DNA of 64,000 nucleotides from an uncultured Roseicyclus sp. (GTDB taxonomy: Bacteria > Pseudomonadota > Alphaproteobacteria > Rhodobacterales > Rhodobacteraceae), in contig CANLEH010000001.1 of the NCBI GenBank assembly GCA_947489665.1, positions 282,501-346,500 of the forward strand. The letters run 5' to 3'. Both the position numbers and the translations under genes were made by a program. Position 1 is the stretch's first letter, and each line of letters starts with the position of its first letter. The notes under the pieces are model-generated. The model ran no database searches and was not told the DNA's origin. It worked only from the letters and a program-made list of their open reading frames with translations. Below are positions 1-12,303 of the stretch, piece after piece.

Positions 1-2702
<2,702 letters not shown>

Positions 2703-2786
2703 AGTGAAAGCCAGGATTGGCTTGATTGGACCACAAGCGTCACACACCAATCATCAGTGTGCGCGACTTGGATGATGTTGTTCTTT

Positions 2787-2906
2787 TGGTTTGGTGGTCA
2801 TAGCGAGAGCAAAACACCCGGCTCCATTCCGAACCCGGCCGTTAAGTGCCTTTGCGCCGATGGTACTGCATCTTAAGGTGTGGGAGAGTAGGTCACCGCC
2901 AAACCT
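2787..2906 (+). rRNA. rrf: 5S ribosomal RNA
   Basis: A 120-base segment closed by the terminal helix GGTTTGGTGG (2788-2797) pairing with CCGCCAAACC (2896-2905). It contains the conserved core CCCGGCTCCATTCCGAAC (2817-2834). It lies about 85 bases after 23S and 75 bases before tRNA-fMet, the usual alphaproteobacterial order. Ends are set by the helix and may be off by one or two bases. Confidence 0.95.
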
Positions 2907-2981
2907 AATGAACAACATCCGTATCTCTCTGACGATCCTCATCTCAGACGCCACTTCTGACGCCCGAGGTGAAAACACTGT

Positions 2982-3058
<77 letters not shown>

Positions 3059-3280
3059 AATCTCTTCAAAAGCACTAGAGTATGCGACGCACGCGCGCTG
3101 TTCTGCCTTTCGTTGGCCTAAGTGGGTCCTGTTGAATGGCGAGGCCGGAAACCTTCATGTCGCGCGGCCTGTCGAGTGGAGCCGAATGATCCGAACAATC
3201 GTGCGGCACCAGCCTACCTCCATCGCCCTCGTGCGCCCCAACTGGTTTCAATTGTAACTGCCGTCTGATAATCAAATCCC

Positions 3281-3727
3281 ATGTCGGCTCCGAATTTCCA
3301 TCTTCCCCATTTCCTGCCCTACCTCTTGAACCAAGCGGCCGAAGCGGCCAGCCACGAGTTTCAGGCCTATTACCGGACGCGATACGGAATGCTCCGCGCG
3401 GAATGGCGCGTTCTGTTTCACCTTGGCTGTTACGGAGAGATGTCGGCCAAGCGTGTTTGCGAATTGGCCTCTTTGCACAAAACCAAGGTAAGCAGGGCTG
3501 TTGCCGCATTGGAACGCAAACGCTTTCTGGCGCGTGAAGAAACGGAAGCAGACCGCCGGATCGAAACGCTCTCATTGACGCCGCATGGCCAGCAGACGTT
3601 CGAAGATCTCTCCGCCGCCGCGGCGCGGTTTGAGGCAGAATTGGTGCAAGGATTGCCACCGGAGGAAGTGAAACTCCTGCGTTCTGTTTTGCTGAAAATG
3701 TCGGGCTTGGACCAAAAACGCATATGA
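3281..3727 (+). CDS. MarR family transcriptional regulator
   Basis: A 148-residue protein of normal MarR length. The N-terminal helices (about 1-35) and C-terminal helix (about 115-148) would form the dimer interface. The middle carries a winged helix: residues about 52-75 match the HTH (MSAKRVCELASLHKTKVSRA) and the wing follows with REETEADRRIETLSLT. MarR proteins are dimeric repressors or activators that usually bind palindromes near their own promoter and respond to small ligands. It stands alone between the rRNA operon and the first sugar importer, 284 bases upstream of the binding-protein gene. It may regulate that importer, but no operator was identified, so the target is open. Confidence 0.9.
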   Translation: MSAPNFHLPHFLPYLLNQAAEAASHEFQAYYRTRYGMLRAEWRVLFHLGCYGEMSAKRVCELASLHKTKVSRAVAALERKRFLAREETEADRRIETLSLTPHGQQTFEDLSAAAARFEAELVQGLPPEEVKLLRSVLLKMSGLDQKRI

Positions 3728-4011
3728 TTCGCATAACTCAGGTGCCCGATTTCTCACGTGGCGCGTCGAGCCACCACATTCGCGCCTGAACACAGGAGCT
3801 CGCGCCGACTAAATTGATATACGATTGATCTACCCCGGGCGCGCGCAATGCAAACACATCATCGCAGCATTGATCGGATTGCTCTACCAACCCGCACTCC
3901 AAGAAACGGCTGACGTTGCGACGATTACAGTGCACCGCAATAAAGGTTGGACGCGCCCCCCACTTGTTTTTATCGTTTCGGTCAAAAGAAAAAATCCAAT
4001 GGGAGGATCTT

Positions 4012-5280
4012 ATGACCAAACTGCAGACTCTGCGGCTGACCTGTGCCGCCACCGCTCTCGTCGCCGCGGGCGCCGCCTCGGCCGACGAAGTGAGTTTCTT
4101 GTGCTACCAGAATGGCAATGAATGTGACGTTCTGGGTGAGTTGGCCGCCGCGTTCGAGGCCGAAAGCGGCCACACCATCGCGATGGAGGTCGTGGGCTAC
4201 GAAATCGTGCGCGACCAGCTGGAAAACCAGCTTCAAACAGATGCCGCCCCTGACGTGGCCCGCGTCACCAACCTTGGTGGTCTCAATCAATACTATCTCG
4301 ACCTGACGCCTTACGTGGACGCAGACTACATGGAGGCGTCCTATGGCGCAGTTCTGCCATGGTACCGCGCCCCGGGTGGTGAAGATCAGGGCATCTATGG
4401 CTGGCCGACCGAGCTGACTGTCACCGGCCCCTACGTCAACGTCACCATGTTTGACGATGCGGGCGTCGAGATGCCTGGCGCAGGCGCAACCTGGGATGAT
4501 TGGGCAGCGGCCCTTTCCGAGGTTCAGGAAACCCTTGGCATGGACGCCGCACTGGCGATGGACCGCACCGCCCACCGTTGGGCTGGCCCTGCCTTCTCTT
4601 ACGGTGCCGCATTCTTCGATGATGCGGGTGAGCCGATCCTCGTCGATGAGGGCTTCCGCAACTACGCCGAGACCTTCGTGGGTTGGCACGAGTCGGGCCT
4701 GATGCCCGCCGATGGTTGGCCTGCCGGCACCGGCACGAACTACCGCAACGCGGCGCCCCTTTTCCTCGATGGCTCGGTTGCCATGCACATGTCGGGGTCA
4801 TGGATGATCGGCAACTACGCCGAGAACATCACGAACTTTGAATGGCGTGCGGTTCCGGCGCCTTGCGGAACGGGCGGCTGCGGCGCAATGCCTGGCGGCG
4901 CGGGTATCGTAGCGTTTGAATCCACCGACGTTCCGGAAGCGGCAGCAGCGTGGATCGAATTCCTTGCACGTGAAGAAAACGCGGCCACATTCGCAGCGGC
5001 GACCCGGTCTATCACCGCGCACCAGGGCCTTCAGGCATCCGGCGTAGACTATGGCGATACGGATCCGGCAGTCGCAGCGGCCCTGTCGACATTTGCCGCG
5101 TCCATCGGTGAAGCGGCCAACACCACGCCGCAAGCCTTCACTTTCCAAGGCTATTCGAAGAACTTCGTGATCTACGGCGTGGTTCCGGACTACATCACGC
5201 AGGTGATCACCGGCGAAATGAGCATGGATGACGCACTGGCCGCCATCGACGCGGACGTCGCCGCACAGATCGCCGAGTAA
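4012..5280 (+). CDS. CUT1 sugar ABC transporter, periplasmic substrate-binding protein
   Basis: A 422-residue family-1 extracellular solute-binding protein. Residues 1-24 form a Sec signal peptide (cleavage after AASA). The mature protein has the usual binding-protein pattern, including GGLNQYYLDLTPYV near residue 90 and MHMSGSWMIGNYAENI near 260. ATG 4012 is chosen over an upstream in-frame start because it follows a strong ribosome site (GGGAGG, 4001-4006) and begins the signal peptide. It is the first gene of a complete importer (permeases at 5301 and 6359, ATPase at 7805). The subunit set resembles alpha-glucoside (AglEFGK-type) systems, but the substrate cannot be read from sequence. Confidence 0.9.
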   Translation: MTKLQTLRLTCAATALVAAGAASADEVSFLCYQNGNECDVLGELAAAFEAESGHTIAMEVVGYEIVRDQLENQLQTDAAPDVARVTNLGGLNQYYLDLTPYVDADYMEASYGAVLPWYRAPGGEDQGIYGWPTELTVTGPYVNVTMFDDAGVEMPGAGATWDDWAAALSEVQETLGMDAALAMDRTAHRWAGPAFSYGAAFFDDAGEPILVDEGFRNYAETFVGWHESGLMPADGWPAGTGTNYRNAAPLFLDGSVAMHMSGSWMIGNYAENITNFEWRAVPAPCGTGGCGAMPGGAGIVAFESTDVPEAAAAWIEFLAREENAATFAAATRSITAHQGLQASGVDYGDTDPAVAAALSTFAASIGEAANTTPQAFTFQGYSKNFVIYGVVPDYITQVITGEMSMDDALAAIDADVAAQIAE

Positions 5281-5300
5281 GGTAAAGGGCAGGCGGGGCC

Positions 5301-6362
5301 ATGTGGGAAGCGATCCAAAACGCTTTCGCGGGCTCCGCCTGGCCGCTTGGCTTTCTTATATATCTTATCGTTGGGGCGGTCGTTGCCCGCCCCACCGGAT
5401 CTCTCAGCTCCCGCGCAATGGCCGTTCTCGGCTGGCCGGTCGAACTGGCGCAGAAGATGCGTGGCCACGGGCCGCTCCCTTACGTTTTCCTTTTGCCGAA
5501 CCTGCTGGTGTTCGGCATTTTCACCTTTGCGCCTTTGTTCATCAATGTGGGCTTCAGCTTCACTGAAGGGCAAAGCATCAACTTCGCTGACCGCCCCTAC
5601 GCGGGCACCGACAACTGGTCGCGTCTGCTGGCGGAGACCCAGATCGATACGGGGCAAGCGAACCTTGAGGATGACCAGTTCCGTCAAGCCGTGCTGGACA
5701 CGTCCGTCTTTGTGATCTTCCAAGTCCCGATCATGGTGCTGTTCGCTTTGATCACTGCGCTTGTCCTGAACCGCCCCATCATCGCGCGCGGTTTCTGGCG
5801 GTCGATCTTCTTCTACCCAGTGATGCTCAGCCCCGTTGTCGTGGGTTTCCTTTGGACGCTGATCCTGAAACGGCAGGGCCTTTTGTCGATCACGCTGATG
5901 AACTGGGGTTGGATCGATGAACCGATCCAGTGGCTGGTCGATCCTGCCTGGACAATGTTCTGGTCCATCTTCGTCTACACTTGGGCGCATCTGGGCTTTT
6001 ACATGCTGATCCTTCTGGCCGGCCTGCAAGCGATCCCGGGCGACCTCTATGAGGCGGCGGAAATGGACGGCGCGTCACCCTGGCGCGTGCTCACCAAGAT
6101 CACCCTTCCGCTTCTGATGCCCACGCTTTTGGTGGTGACCGTCCTATCGCTGATCAAAGCCTTTCAGGCTTTTGAGGAGCTCTACGCGATGCAGGTCGGT
6201 TGGATCTCAATCGTCGCATATATCTTTGAGACCGCCGGTCTGCGTGGCAACCCAACGCCAAACGGCCTCGGCATCGCGGCAACGGCCTCCCTCATCATCG
6301 CAGGCGCACTGGCCATCTTGTCGATCGTCCAGATTCTCCTGAGCGGAAGGAATGCGAGATGA
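5301..6362 (+). CDS. CUT1 sugar ABC transporter permease, MalF-type
   Basis: A 353-residue inner-membrane permease. One hydrophobic segment lies at the N-terminus (about 14-30). After a short cytoplasmic stretch come about six more, starting with PYVFLLPNLLVFGIFTFAPL. The EAA loop that docks onto the ATPase is present near 248-275 (EAAEMDGASPWRVLTKITLP). It starts 20 bases after the binding-protein gene and overlaps the next permease by ATGA (6359-6362), so the two are translationally coupled. It forms the membrane channel with the 6359 product. Confidence 0.92.
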   Translation: MWEAIQNAFAGSAWPLGFLIYLIVGAVVARPTGSLSSRAMAVLGWPVELAQKMRGHGPLPYVFLLPNLLVFGIFTFAPLFINVGFSFTEGQSINFADRPYAGTDNWSRLLAETQIDTGQANLEDDQFRQAVLDTSVFVIFQVPIMVLFALITALVLNRPIIARGFWRSIFFYPVMLSPVVVGFLWTLILKRQGLLSITLMNWGWIDEPIQWLVDPAWTMFWSIFVYTWAHLGFYMLILLAGLQAIPGDLYEAAEMDGASPWRVLTKITLPLLMPTLLVVTVLSLIKAFQAFEELYAMQVGWISIVAYIFETAGLRGNPTPNGLGIAATASLIIAGALAILSIVQILLSGRNAR

Positions 6363-7798
6363 GCGCCGTTTGGGACTTCATGACTCGAACCCAAGGACGC
6401 GGCGGGCGGCTGACCTGGACCGATTGGCTCAGCTACGGCTATCTGTTTCTGGGCTTCCTGATCATCCTGCTGCCGGTCCTGTGGCTTGGCCTCAACTCGA
6501 TCAAGACCCAATTCCAGATTGAGTCGCAGGACCTTTCTCTTTTGCCCGGCGACTTCGACCGCGTGGCACGCGCCACTGTCAACGGACCCGATGGGCGTGA
6601 GATCTTTGTGATCGGCGAACTGCCCGATTGGGTCCTCAATTGGTCTGACCTGTCCGAAGAAGAGCGTGCCGATCAGGATGTCGCCGAATTTCTGGCGGGA
6701 TATGACGGCAATCGGCTTTACGCTCTTCGCTCCCATCTTGGCCAAGTAAGCGTCGCTGCGAGGCGATTGATAGCAGAGGAGGGGCTGCCAGACTGGCTCA
6801 ACCGCTACGGCGCGTTGACGCCGACTGCGCGGGAGGCCTTTGATCTTGATGCAGTGGTTGCTCCGCTAAACGAAGATCAGCAACGCCTCCTTCTGGAATA
6901 TTTGGGCCAGCCGCCCTATGAGCCCAACCGCATCGTTACCCAGGCCCTTGTGACTGCGCCTAACCCGGAAACGGGTGAGGTCATGCAATGGGCGATCCCA
7001 AATCCCAATGCGACGTCCGAATTTTTCCCCGGCCGCGCCGTGGACGGCTCCATCGAGGGTGTCGTCCGTCTGCCGGCTGACACCGTCACAGCCACTCGCA
7101 ACGTTTCGCCGGCGTGGGAGAATTACGCAGAACCTCTTGCTGGGGACGCCTTTGGTCTGACCATCGACTTCACGACGTGCATCACGAACTCTGTCCTCGT
7201 GACGGTGATCGCGACCCTCATCACGCTGCTGATCAATTCCATGGCAGCCTTTGCCTTGTCCAAATATACGTTCAAGGGCCAGAATTTCTTCCTCGTTCTG
7301 ATCCTCGCCACGCTGATGGTGCCCGCGACGATCACGTTGGTTGGGGTGTTCAAGGCCATCGACGCGACCGGGCTGTCCGGGTCGATCTGGGGCGTGATCG
7401 TGCCGGGTGCGGCCACGCCAGCGGGCGTGTTCCTGCTGCGCCAATACATGCTGACAATCCCGGATGAACTGCTCGAAGCGGCCCGGATGGACAGCGCTTC
7501 GGAATGGAAGGTCTTTTGGCGCATCGTCCTGCCGCTGGCCCTTCCGGCGATCGCTGCGCTCGGCATTCTGTCGATCATCTGGCGATGGAACGATCTGATC
7601 ATTCCAATGATCGCAATCTCAACGAACACCGAGGCCTATACGATCCAATTGTGCCTGTTGGCCTTCCGGGGTGAGCAGGTCAGCCAGGAGCATTACCGCC
7701 TTGCGATGACCGTGATCTCTCTGATCCCGACGACCCTCGTGTTCATCTTCTTGCAGAAGTACATCACCACCGGCATTGCCAATACAGGGATGAAATAA
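6359..7798 (+). CDS. CUT1 sugar ABC transporter permease, MalG-type, with large periplasmic insertion
   Basis: A 479-residue permease, far longer than the roughly 280-300 residues usual for MalG-type subunits. TM1 is at about 25-46. Residues about 50-270 form a hydrophilic, Asp/Glu/Pro-rich segment before TM2 (about 273-298). The remaining helices and the EAA loop (EAARMDSASEWKVFWRIVLP) are normal, so the excess is one insertion between TM1 and TM2, predicted to be periplasmic. AglG-type alpha-glucoside permeases also have an extended loop here, which supports that family assignment. The gene overlaps the preceding permease and lies 6 bases before the ATPase gene. Confidence 0.9.
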   Translation: MSAVWDFMTRTQGRGGRLTWTDWLSYGYLFLGFLIILLPVLWLGLNSIKTQFQIESQDLSLLPGDFDRVARATVNGPDGREIFVIGELPDWVLNWSDLSEEERADQDVAEFLAGYDGNRLYALRSHLGQVSVAARRLIAEEGLPDWLNRYGALTPTAREAFDLDAVVAPLNEDQQRLLLEYLGQPPYEPNRIVTQALVTAPNPETGEVMQWAIPNPNATSEFFPGRAVDGSIEGVVRLPADTVTATRNVSPAWENYAEPLAGDAFGLTIDFTTCITNSVLVTVIATLITLLINSMAAFALSKYTFKGQNFFLVLILATLMVPATITLVGVFKAIDATGLSGSIWGVIVPGAATPAGVFLLRQYMLTIPDELLEAARMDSASEWKVFWRIVLPLALPAIAALGILSIIWRWNDLIIPMIAISTNTEAYTIQLCLLAFRGEQVSQEHYRLAMTVISLIPTTLVFIFLQKYITTGIANTGMK

Positions 7799-7804
7799 CC
7801 CGCT

Positions 7805-8872
7805 ATGGCCCTTCTCGAACTGCGCAACGTCAAGAAATCCTACGGCCCCGTCGATGTGATCCACGGCATCGACATCACCGTTGCGTCCGGCGAATTCTGT
7901 GTGTTTGTTGGCCCTTCGGGCTGCGGCAAGTCCACGCTTCTGCGCATGATTGCGGGGTTGGAGAAGATCACCGACGGTGAGATCGCCATCGACGACGAGG
8001 TCCTGAACAACGTCACCGCGTCCGAGCGGGGCCTTGCCATGGTGTTCCAAAGCTATGCGCTCTACCCGCATATGTCGGTTCGAAACAATCTCAGCTTCGG
8101 GCTGGAGAATATCTCCACCCCACGTGACGAGATCGACCAGCGCGTTAATGAAGCCGCCCGCATGTTGCAGATCGAGGATTACCTCGACCGAAAGCCCGGT
8201 CAGCTGTCTGGTGGCCAGCGCCAGCGCGTCGCCATTGGCCGCGCCGTGGTGCGCGAGCCGCGCGTGTTCCTGTTTGATGAGCCACTCTCAAACCTCGATG
8301 CAGAACTCCGCGTCGCGACGCGCGGTGAGATCAGCGCGCTTCACAAACGCCTGGGCAACACCATGGTCTACGTCACCCACGATCAGGTTGAGGCCATGAC
8401 CATGGCCGACAAGATCGCCGTCCTGCGTGCCGGGAAGCTGGAACAATTCGGGCCGCCGCTGGAGTTGTTCAACGCCCCCGCCAACCGGTTCGTCGCGGGC
8501 TTTATTGGCTCGCCCAAGATGAATTTCGTCAAAGGTACAATCGGCGAAGGCGGCGCGTTCGTCAGTGAAGGTGGGGCCGAAGTGCAGATGGATACGAGCC
8601 GATTCAATTTGCGCCCCAATCAGGCCGTCGAACTGGGGGTGCGACCTAGCCACACGTCACCCGCCGATGGCGGTATCCCATTGAAGGTGCGTGCCGTCGA
8701 GCAATTGGGCACGGAAACCTTTGTCTATGGCTCAGTCGACGGGGCCGAGGAATTCGCCATGCAACTTTCGGGGCAGGTGAACATCCAGCCCGACACGGTG
8801 CAGCATGTCGCCATTGATGCAGGATCTGCGCATCTGTTCGACCTCGACACTGGCCTGTCCTGCTCAAAGTAG
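7805..8872 (+). CDS. CUT1 sugar ABC transporter ATP-binding protein (UgpC/MsmK/MalK family)
   Basis: A 355-residue ATPase. Walker A is GPSGCGKST (36-44), the signature LSGGQ is at 134-138, Walker B with catalytic Glu is FLFDEP (155-160), and the D-loop SNLDAELR follows. The switch His lies in [10 protein letters not shown]. The C-terminal third (about 235-355) is the OB-fold regulatory domain of MalK-type proteins. It energises the permease pair upstream and closes the importer operon. The next gene is 98 bases away behind its own operator-bearing promoter. Confidence 0.95.
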   Translation: MALLELRNVKKSYGPVDVIHGIDITVASGEFCVFVGPSGCGKSTLLRMIAGLEKITDGEIAIDDEVLNNVTASERGLAMVFQSYALYPHMSVRNNLSFGLENISTPRDEIDQRVNEAARMLQIEDYLDRKPGQLSGGQRQRVAIGRAVVREPRVFLFDEPLSNLDAELRVATRGEISALHKRLGNTMVYVTHDQVEAMTMADKIAVLRAGKLEQFGPPLELFNAPANRFVAGFIGSPKMNFVKGTIGEGGAFVSEGGAEVQMDTSRFNLRPNQAVELGVRPSHTSPADGGIPLKVRAVEQLGTETFVYGSVDGAEEFAMQLSGQVNIQPDTVQHVAIDAGSAHLFDLDTGLSCSK

Positions 8873-8902
8873 CAGGGCTTACACTTCCCTGATGATCTGC
8901 GC

Positions 8903-8932
8903 TTGACTCTTCATGTGGAACGTTCCAATAAA
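8903..8932 (+). promoter_or_regulatory. Candidate sigma-70 promoter of the Gfo/Idh operon
   Basis: A -35-like TTGACT (8903-8908) is followed after 18 bases by the -10-like AATAAA (8927-8932). The first palindromic operator lies inside the spacer, a typical repressor position. Read by eye; no transcription start is known. Confidence 0.45.
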
Positions 8933-8952
8933 CTGAGAATAGGAACGTTCCA
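8916..8952. promoter_or_regulatory. Tandem LacI-type operators (GGAACGTTCC twice)
   Basis: Two copies of the perfect palindrome GGAACGTTCC lie at 8917-8926 (extended to TGGAACGTTCCA, 8916-8927) and 8942-8951, with centres 25 bases apart. Even palindromes with a central CpG are typical of LacI-family repressors. One copy sits between the candidate -35 and -10 elements and the other just downstream of the -10. The same core occurs at 19415-19424 before the GMC operon. Confidence 0.8.
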
Positions 8953-8970
8953 AATCAACCGGAGAAAAGC

Positions 8971-9963
8971 ATGCGTTGGGGATTGATCGGTGCAAGCACT
9001 ATTGCTGCCGAGCATATGATCGGCGCGATCCGCGCCTCCGGCGGACATATTGCAACCGTCCTATCATCTAGCCCCGACCGTGCGGCCAGTTATGCCGCCA
9101 CCCACGGGATTGCTGCTGGCGTCACCGACCTGGATGCTGCGATGGAAGGCGTGGAAGCCGTCTACATCTCAACCACCAATGAAAAGCACCTGCCCCAAGC
9201 GATGGCTGCCATTGCGGCGGGCAAGCATGTGCTGTGCGAAAAGCCTTTGGCCATGAGCGTCGCGGATGCGGTCGCAATGGTGCAGGCCGCGGACGCTGCT
9301 GGCGTCACTTTTGGTACTAACCACCATTTGCGAAACGCGGGCTCACATCTTGCCATCCGCGATCTGATCACGTCGGGTCGGATCGGTGATGTCCTTTCAG
9401 TCCGCGTCTTTCATGCCGTTCATTTGCCGCCGCATCTTCAGGGCTGGCGTATCGACAACCCTGATGCCGGCGGCGGTGTGATCCCCGATATCACGGTCCA
9501 CGACGCAGATACCGTCCGCTTTCATCTAGGTGAGGACCCGGTCGACGTGGTAGCCACGAAGACGTCGCGCGGCATGGGGCAGGGGGTCGAAGACAGTGCG
9601 ATGTCGCTCTGGTCGATGCCGTCTGGTGCAATGGTCCAGACTCATGAAAGTTTCACCCACGCCTATGCGGGAACAGGGATCGAGGTGCATGGCACCGAAG
9701 GATCAATCATCGCCCGCAACGTGATGACACAGCAACCCATTGGTGAAGTCACGCTGCGTTTTGATGGTGGTGAGCAAGCCGTCGAGTACTCCGAGCATTC
9801 TCTCTACGAGCGCGCCGTCGATCTGTTTGCCAAAGCATGTGCGGGCGAGGGCCGCCCGGCTGCGGATGGCGTGGATGGCGTCAAATCTCTGGCTGTCGCC
9901 GCTGCCGTATCGCGGGCCGCCGAAACTGGCCAACGCACGCCCGTTGACTACGGTTGGATCTGA
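8971..9963 (+). CDS. Gfo/Idh/MocA family NAD(P)-dependent oxidoreductase
   Basis: A 330-residue dehydrogenase of the glucose-fructose oxidoreductase / inositol dehydrogenase family. The N-terminal Rossmann fold begins GLIGAST. The family EKP motif is at 90-92, and the catalytic pattern D173-x3-H177-x2-D180 is intact. Members oxidise or reduce sugars, polyols or glycosides at a ring carbon, typically C2 or C3. It opens a four-gene operon with a CoA-transferase starting one base after its stop. Two operators upstream indicate control by a LacI-type repressor. The substrate is unknown; the position beside a sugar importer suggests it acts early on an imported sugar or glycoside. Confidence 0.9.
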   Translation: MRWGLIGASTIAAEHMIGAIRASGGHIATVLSSSPDRAASYAATHGIAAGVTDLDAAMEGVEAVYISTTNEKHLPQAMAAIAAGKHVLCEKPLAMSVADAVAMVQAADAAGVTFGTNHHLRNAGSHLAIRDLITSGRIGDVLSVRVFHAVHLPPHLQGWRIDNPDAGGGVIPDITVHDADTVRFHLGEDPVDVVATKTSRGMGQGVEDSAMSLWSMPSGAMVQTHESFTHAYAGTGIEVHGTEGSIIARNVMTQQPIGEVTLRFDGGEQAVEYSEHSLYERAVDLFAKACAGEGRPAADGVDGVKSLAVAAAVSRAAETGQRTPVDYGWI

Positions 9964-9964
9964 C

Positions 9965-11536
9965 ATGTCGAAACTTGTCACAGCCGCCGAGGCCGTGGAA
10001 CGGATCCAGGACAACGCGGTTGTCACCGTCTCAAGCTCCTCGGCGCTTGGCTGCCCTGATGCGGTTCTACAAGCCTTGGGTGAACGGTTTGATGCTGAAG
10101 GCGCGCCGCGCAATCTGACCACGATCCACCCGATTGCGGCGGGTGACATGTATGGCGTGAAGGGCGTGGACCATATCGCCAAGGATGGGCTGCTTGCGCG
10201 GATCATCGGCGGATCTTACCCCTCCGGCCCCTCATCGCTGCCGATGCCGTCCATCTGGCAGATGATCGTTGAAGATCGCGTCGCTGCCTATAACGTGCCA
10301 TCGGGCATCCTTTATGACATGCACCGTGACGTCGCCGCCCGCCGCCCCGGCGTTCTAACGCAGGTGGGGTTGGAGACGTTTGTGGACCCGATCCGCGAAG
10401 GGTGCGCAATGAACGGGGTCGCTGCAAAAGCCCCCATTGTTCACCGCACTGAGTTTGCAGGGGATACGTGGTTGCACTTCCCCAACATTGTGCCGGACGT
10501 CGCCATCATCCGCGCCACCACCGCCGATGAAAATGGCAATCTGACCTACGAACATGAAGGCGCCTATCTGGGCGGTCTCGACCAGGCGATTGCCACACGC
10601 AATCACGGTGGCGTGGTGATCGCGCAGGTCAAGCGTATGACCGCAGCAGGATCCCTCCGGCCCCACGACGTTCATGTCCCCGGGCATCTCGTGGATCTTA
10701 TCGTCCTCGCCCCGGACCAGAAACAGACCACCGAAACACCCTACGACCCCGCCATCTCGGGGGAAGTCATGCGGCCCTGGTCGTCGTTTAGCCATGCGGA
10801 GTACGGCGTTGAGAAAATCATCGCGCGCCGCGCTGCGATGGAACTGCAGGCGGGCATGACCGCAAACCTCGGCTTCGGTATCTCCGCCATGGTGCCACGC
10901 ATTCTGCTGGAAGAAGGCGCCCATGACGCTGTCACCTGGGCCATCGAGCAGGGGGCCGTAGGCGGTATGCCCCTGACTGGCTTTGCCTTCGGCTGTGCCT
11001 CCAACGCGGACGCCTTCGTGCCGTCGCCCAACCAGTTCAGTTACTTTCAGGGCGGCGGGTTCGACGTGTCTTTCCTGTCGTTCATGGAGGTCGACGTGGA
11101 CGGCAACGTCAACGTCTCGAAGCTCGGGAAGAAACCCTACCTGACCGCCGGGTGCGGAGGATTTGTCGACATCACGGCGCACGCAAAGAAAGTCGTCTTC
11201 AGCGGCTATTTCGAAGCCGGTGCGCAGCTTGAGCTTAAGGATGACGGCCTGCGGGTCGCCAAGCCCGGGAAGTTCACCAAGATGGTCGAAGCTGTCGAAC
11301 ACGTCACTTTCGCTGGTCGCCGTGCGCGGGCCCGTAAGGCTGATGTCCTTTACATCACTGAACGTTGCGTGATGCGTCTGGGCGATAAAGGCCTCGTTGC
11401 GCATGAGATCATGCCAGGGATCGACCCCGATCGCGACATCGTCGCTGTGTCCGACGGCCGAGTCACAGTGGCAGAGGATGCCGCGACCATGCCGTTAAAC
11501 CTTCTGCGCAATGCACCGATGGGGCTCAACCTATGA
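9965..11536 (+). CDS. Family I CoA-transferase, fused alpha and beta subunits
   Basis: A 523-residue protein of the propionate/acetoacetate CoA-transferase type. The N-terminal half is the alpha-like domain, with DENG at 189-192. The C-terminal half is the beta-like domain, with the presumed catalytic Glu328 in EQGAVGG. These enzymes move CoA from an acyl-CoA donor to a carboxylate through a glutamyl-CoA thioester. ATG 9965 follows the previous stop by one base; an in-frame extension upstream lies inside the preceding gene and is rejected. The stop overlaps the enoyl-CoA hydratase start (ATGA, 11533). A CoA-transferase in a sugar-catabolic operon suggests CoA activation of a sugar-derived acid. 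Confidence 0.9.
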   Translation: MSKLVTAAEAVERIQDNAVVTVSSSSALGCPDAVLQALGERFDAEGAPRNLTTIHPIAAGDMYGVKGVDHIAKDGLLARIIGGSYPSGPSSLPMPSIWQMIVEDRVAAYNVPSGILYDMHRDVAARRPGVLTQVGLETFVDPIREGCAMNGVAAKAPIVHRTEFAGDTWLHFPNIVPDVAIIRATTADENGNLTYEHEGAYLGGLDQAIATRNHGGVVIAQVKRMTAAGSLRPHDVHVPGHLVDLIVLAPDQKQTTETPYDPAISGEVMRPWSSFSHAEYGVEKIIARRAAMELQAGMTANLGFGISAMVPRILLEEGAHDAVTWAIEQGAVGGMPLTGFAFGCASNADAFVPSPNQFSYFQGGGFDVSFLSFMEVDVDGNVNVSKLGKKPYLTAGCGGFVDITAHAKKVVFSGYFEAGAQLELKDDGLRVAKPGKFTKMVEAVEHVTFAGRRARARKADVLYITERCVMRLGDKGLVAHEIMPGIDPDRDIVAVSDGRVTVAEDAATMPLNLLRNAPMGLNL

Positions 11537-12300
11537 GCGCCGCCCACCTTGATATGGAGGGCAAAATCGCCCGCATCCGCCTTGACAACCCGTCGAAGCT
11601 GAACGCGCTCACGACCGAGATGCTTGAGCAGCTTGAGGCGGCATGCGCCACGCTGGAACGCTCGCCCCAGATAGGGGCCGTGATCCTGTCCGGTGAAGGC
11701 GACCGGGCGTTCTGCGCCGGGGCTGACATCAAGGCCTGGGGGGCGCTCAGCCCGACCGAGTTTGCCCGAAACTGGGTACGTGACGGACACCGCATTTTCG
11801 ACCGCTTTGCGCGGCTTTCGATCCCCACCATCGCCGCAATCCATGCGCCAGCGATGGGCGGCGGTCTGGAGCTGGCCGCCTGCGCGGACATCCGCGTCAT
11901 GGCACCCATGGCCACGCTTTCCCTCCCGGAGGCGCAAGTGGGTATCGTGCCCGGCTGGGGCGGGACGAACCGGTTGCTGCGCCTGTTACCTGAGCCTGTG
12001 GTGAAGGAAATGGCCTTATTCGGCCGCAAGCTGACCGCCGACAAGGCCTGGTCCTTGGGGTTCGTGGCGGAAGTTGCAGAGAACCCGCTTGCCACAGCCG
12101 TGGCTATTGCTGAGCAGGCGGCCCAAGCCAGTCCGCGCGCCCATGAAGTGGCCAAATACCAGATCCACGCCGCCGTCGGCGAAGATCGGGCCGCGCTGAT
12201 TGAGGCATTGGGCGGCGGGATGATTGGCGCCACGGATGATCGCGCCGAAGGGGTGGCCAGCTTCAAAGACAAACGCAAACCTGATTTTCCGGGGACCTGA
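11533..12300 (+). CDS. Enoyl-CoA hydratase/isomerase family protein
   Basis: A 255-residue crotonase-fold protein. The oxyanion-hole segments are AFCAGADIKAW (59-69) and HAPAMGGG (104-111). Glu113 and Glu133 stand 20 residues apart, as do the two catalytic glutamates of true enoyl-CoA hydratases, so hydration/dehydration of an acyl-CoA is chemically plausible. It overlaps the CoA-transferase gene by four bases and is followed three bases later by an aldehyde dehydrogenase gene. In context it probably acts on the CoA ester made by its neighbour, though crotonase-fold proteins also catalyse isomerisation, hydrolysis and retro-aldol reactions. Confidence 0.9.
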   Translation: MSAAHLDMEGKIARIRLDNPSKLNALTTEMLEQLEAACATLERSPQIGAVILSGEGDRAFCAGADIKAWGALSPTEFARNWVRDGHRIFDRFARLSIPTIAAIHAPAMGGGLELAACADIRVMAPMATLSLPEAQVGIVPGWGGTNRLLRLLPEPVVKEMALFGRKLTADKAWSLGFVAEVAENPLATAVAIAEQAAQASPRAHEVAKYQIHAAVGEDRAALIEALGGGMIGATDDRAEGVASFKDKRKPDFPGT

Positions 12301-12303
12301 GAT

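Noticed and set aside
3860-3900. tRNA-like D-arm on the minus strand (GGTTGGTAGAGCA)
   Set aside because: No T-arm (GGTTCGAATC) or acceptor stem can be built around it; chance resemblance.
3916-4011. N-terminal extension of the first binding protein
   Set aside because: The extension is basic and non-conserved-looking; the signal peptide and ribosome site both place the start at 4012.
9740-9964. N-terminal extension of the CoA-transferase
   Set aside because: It lies wholly inside the Gfo/Idh gene in another frame; ATG 9965 directly after the stop fits operon spacing and family length.
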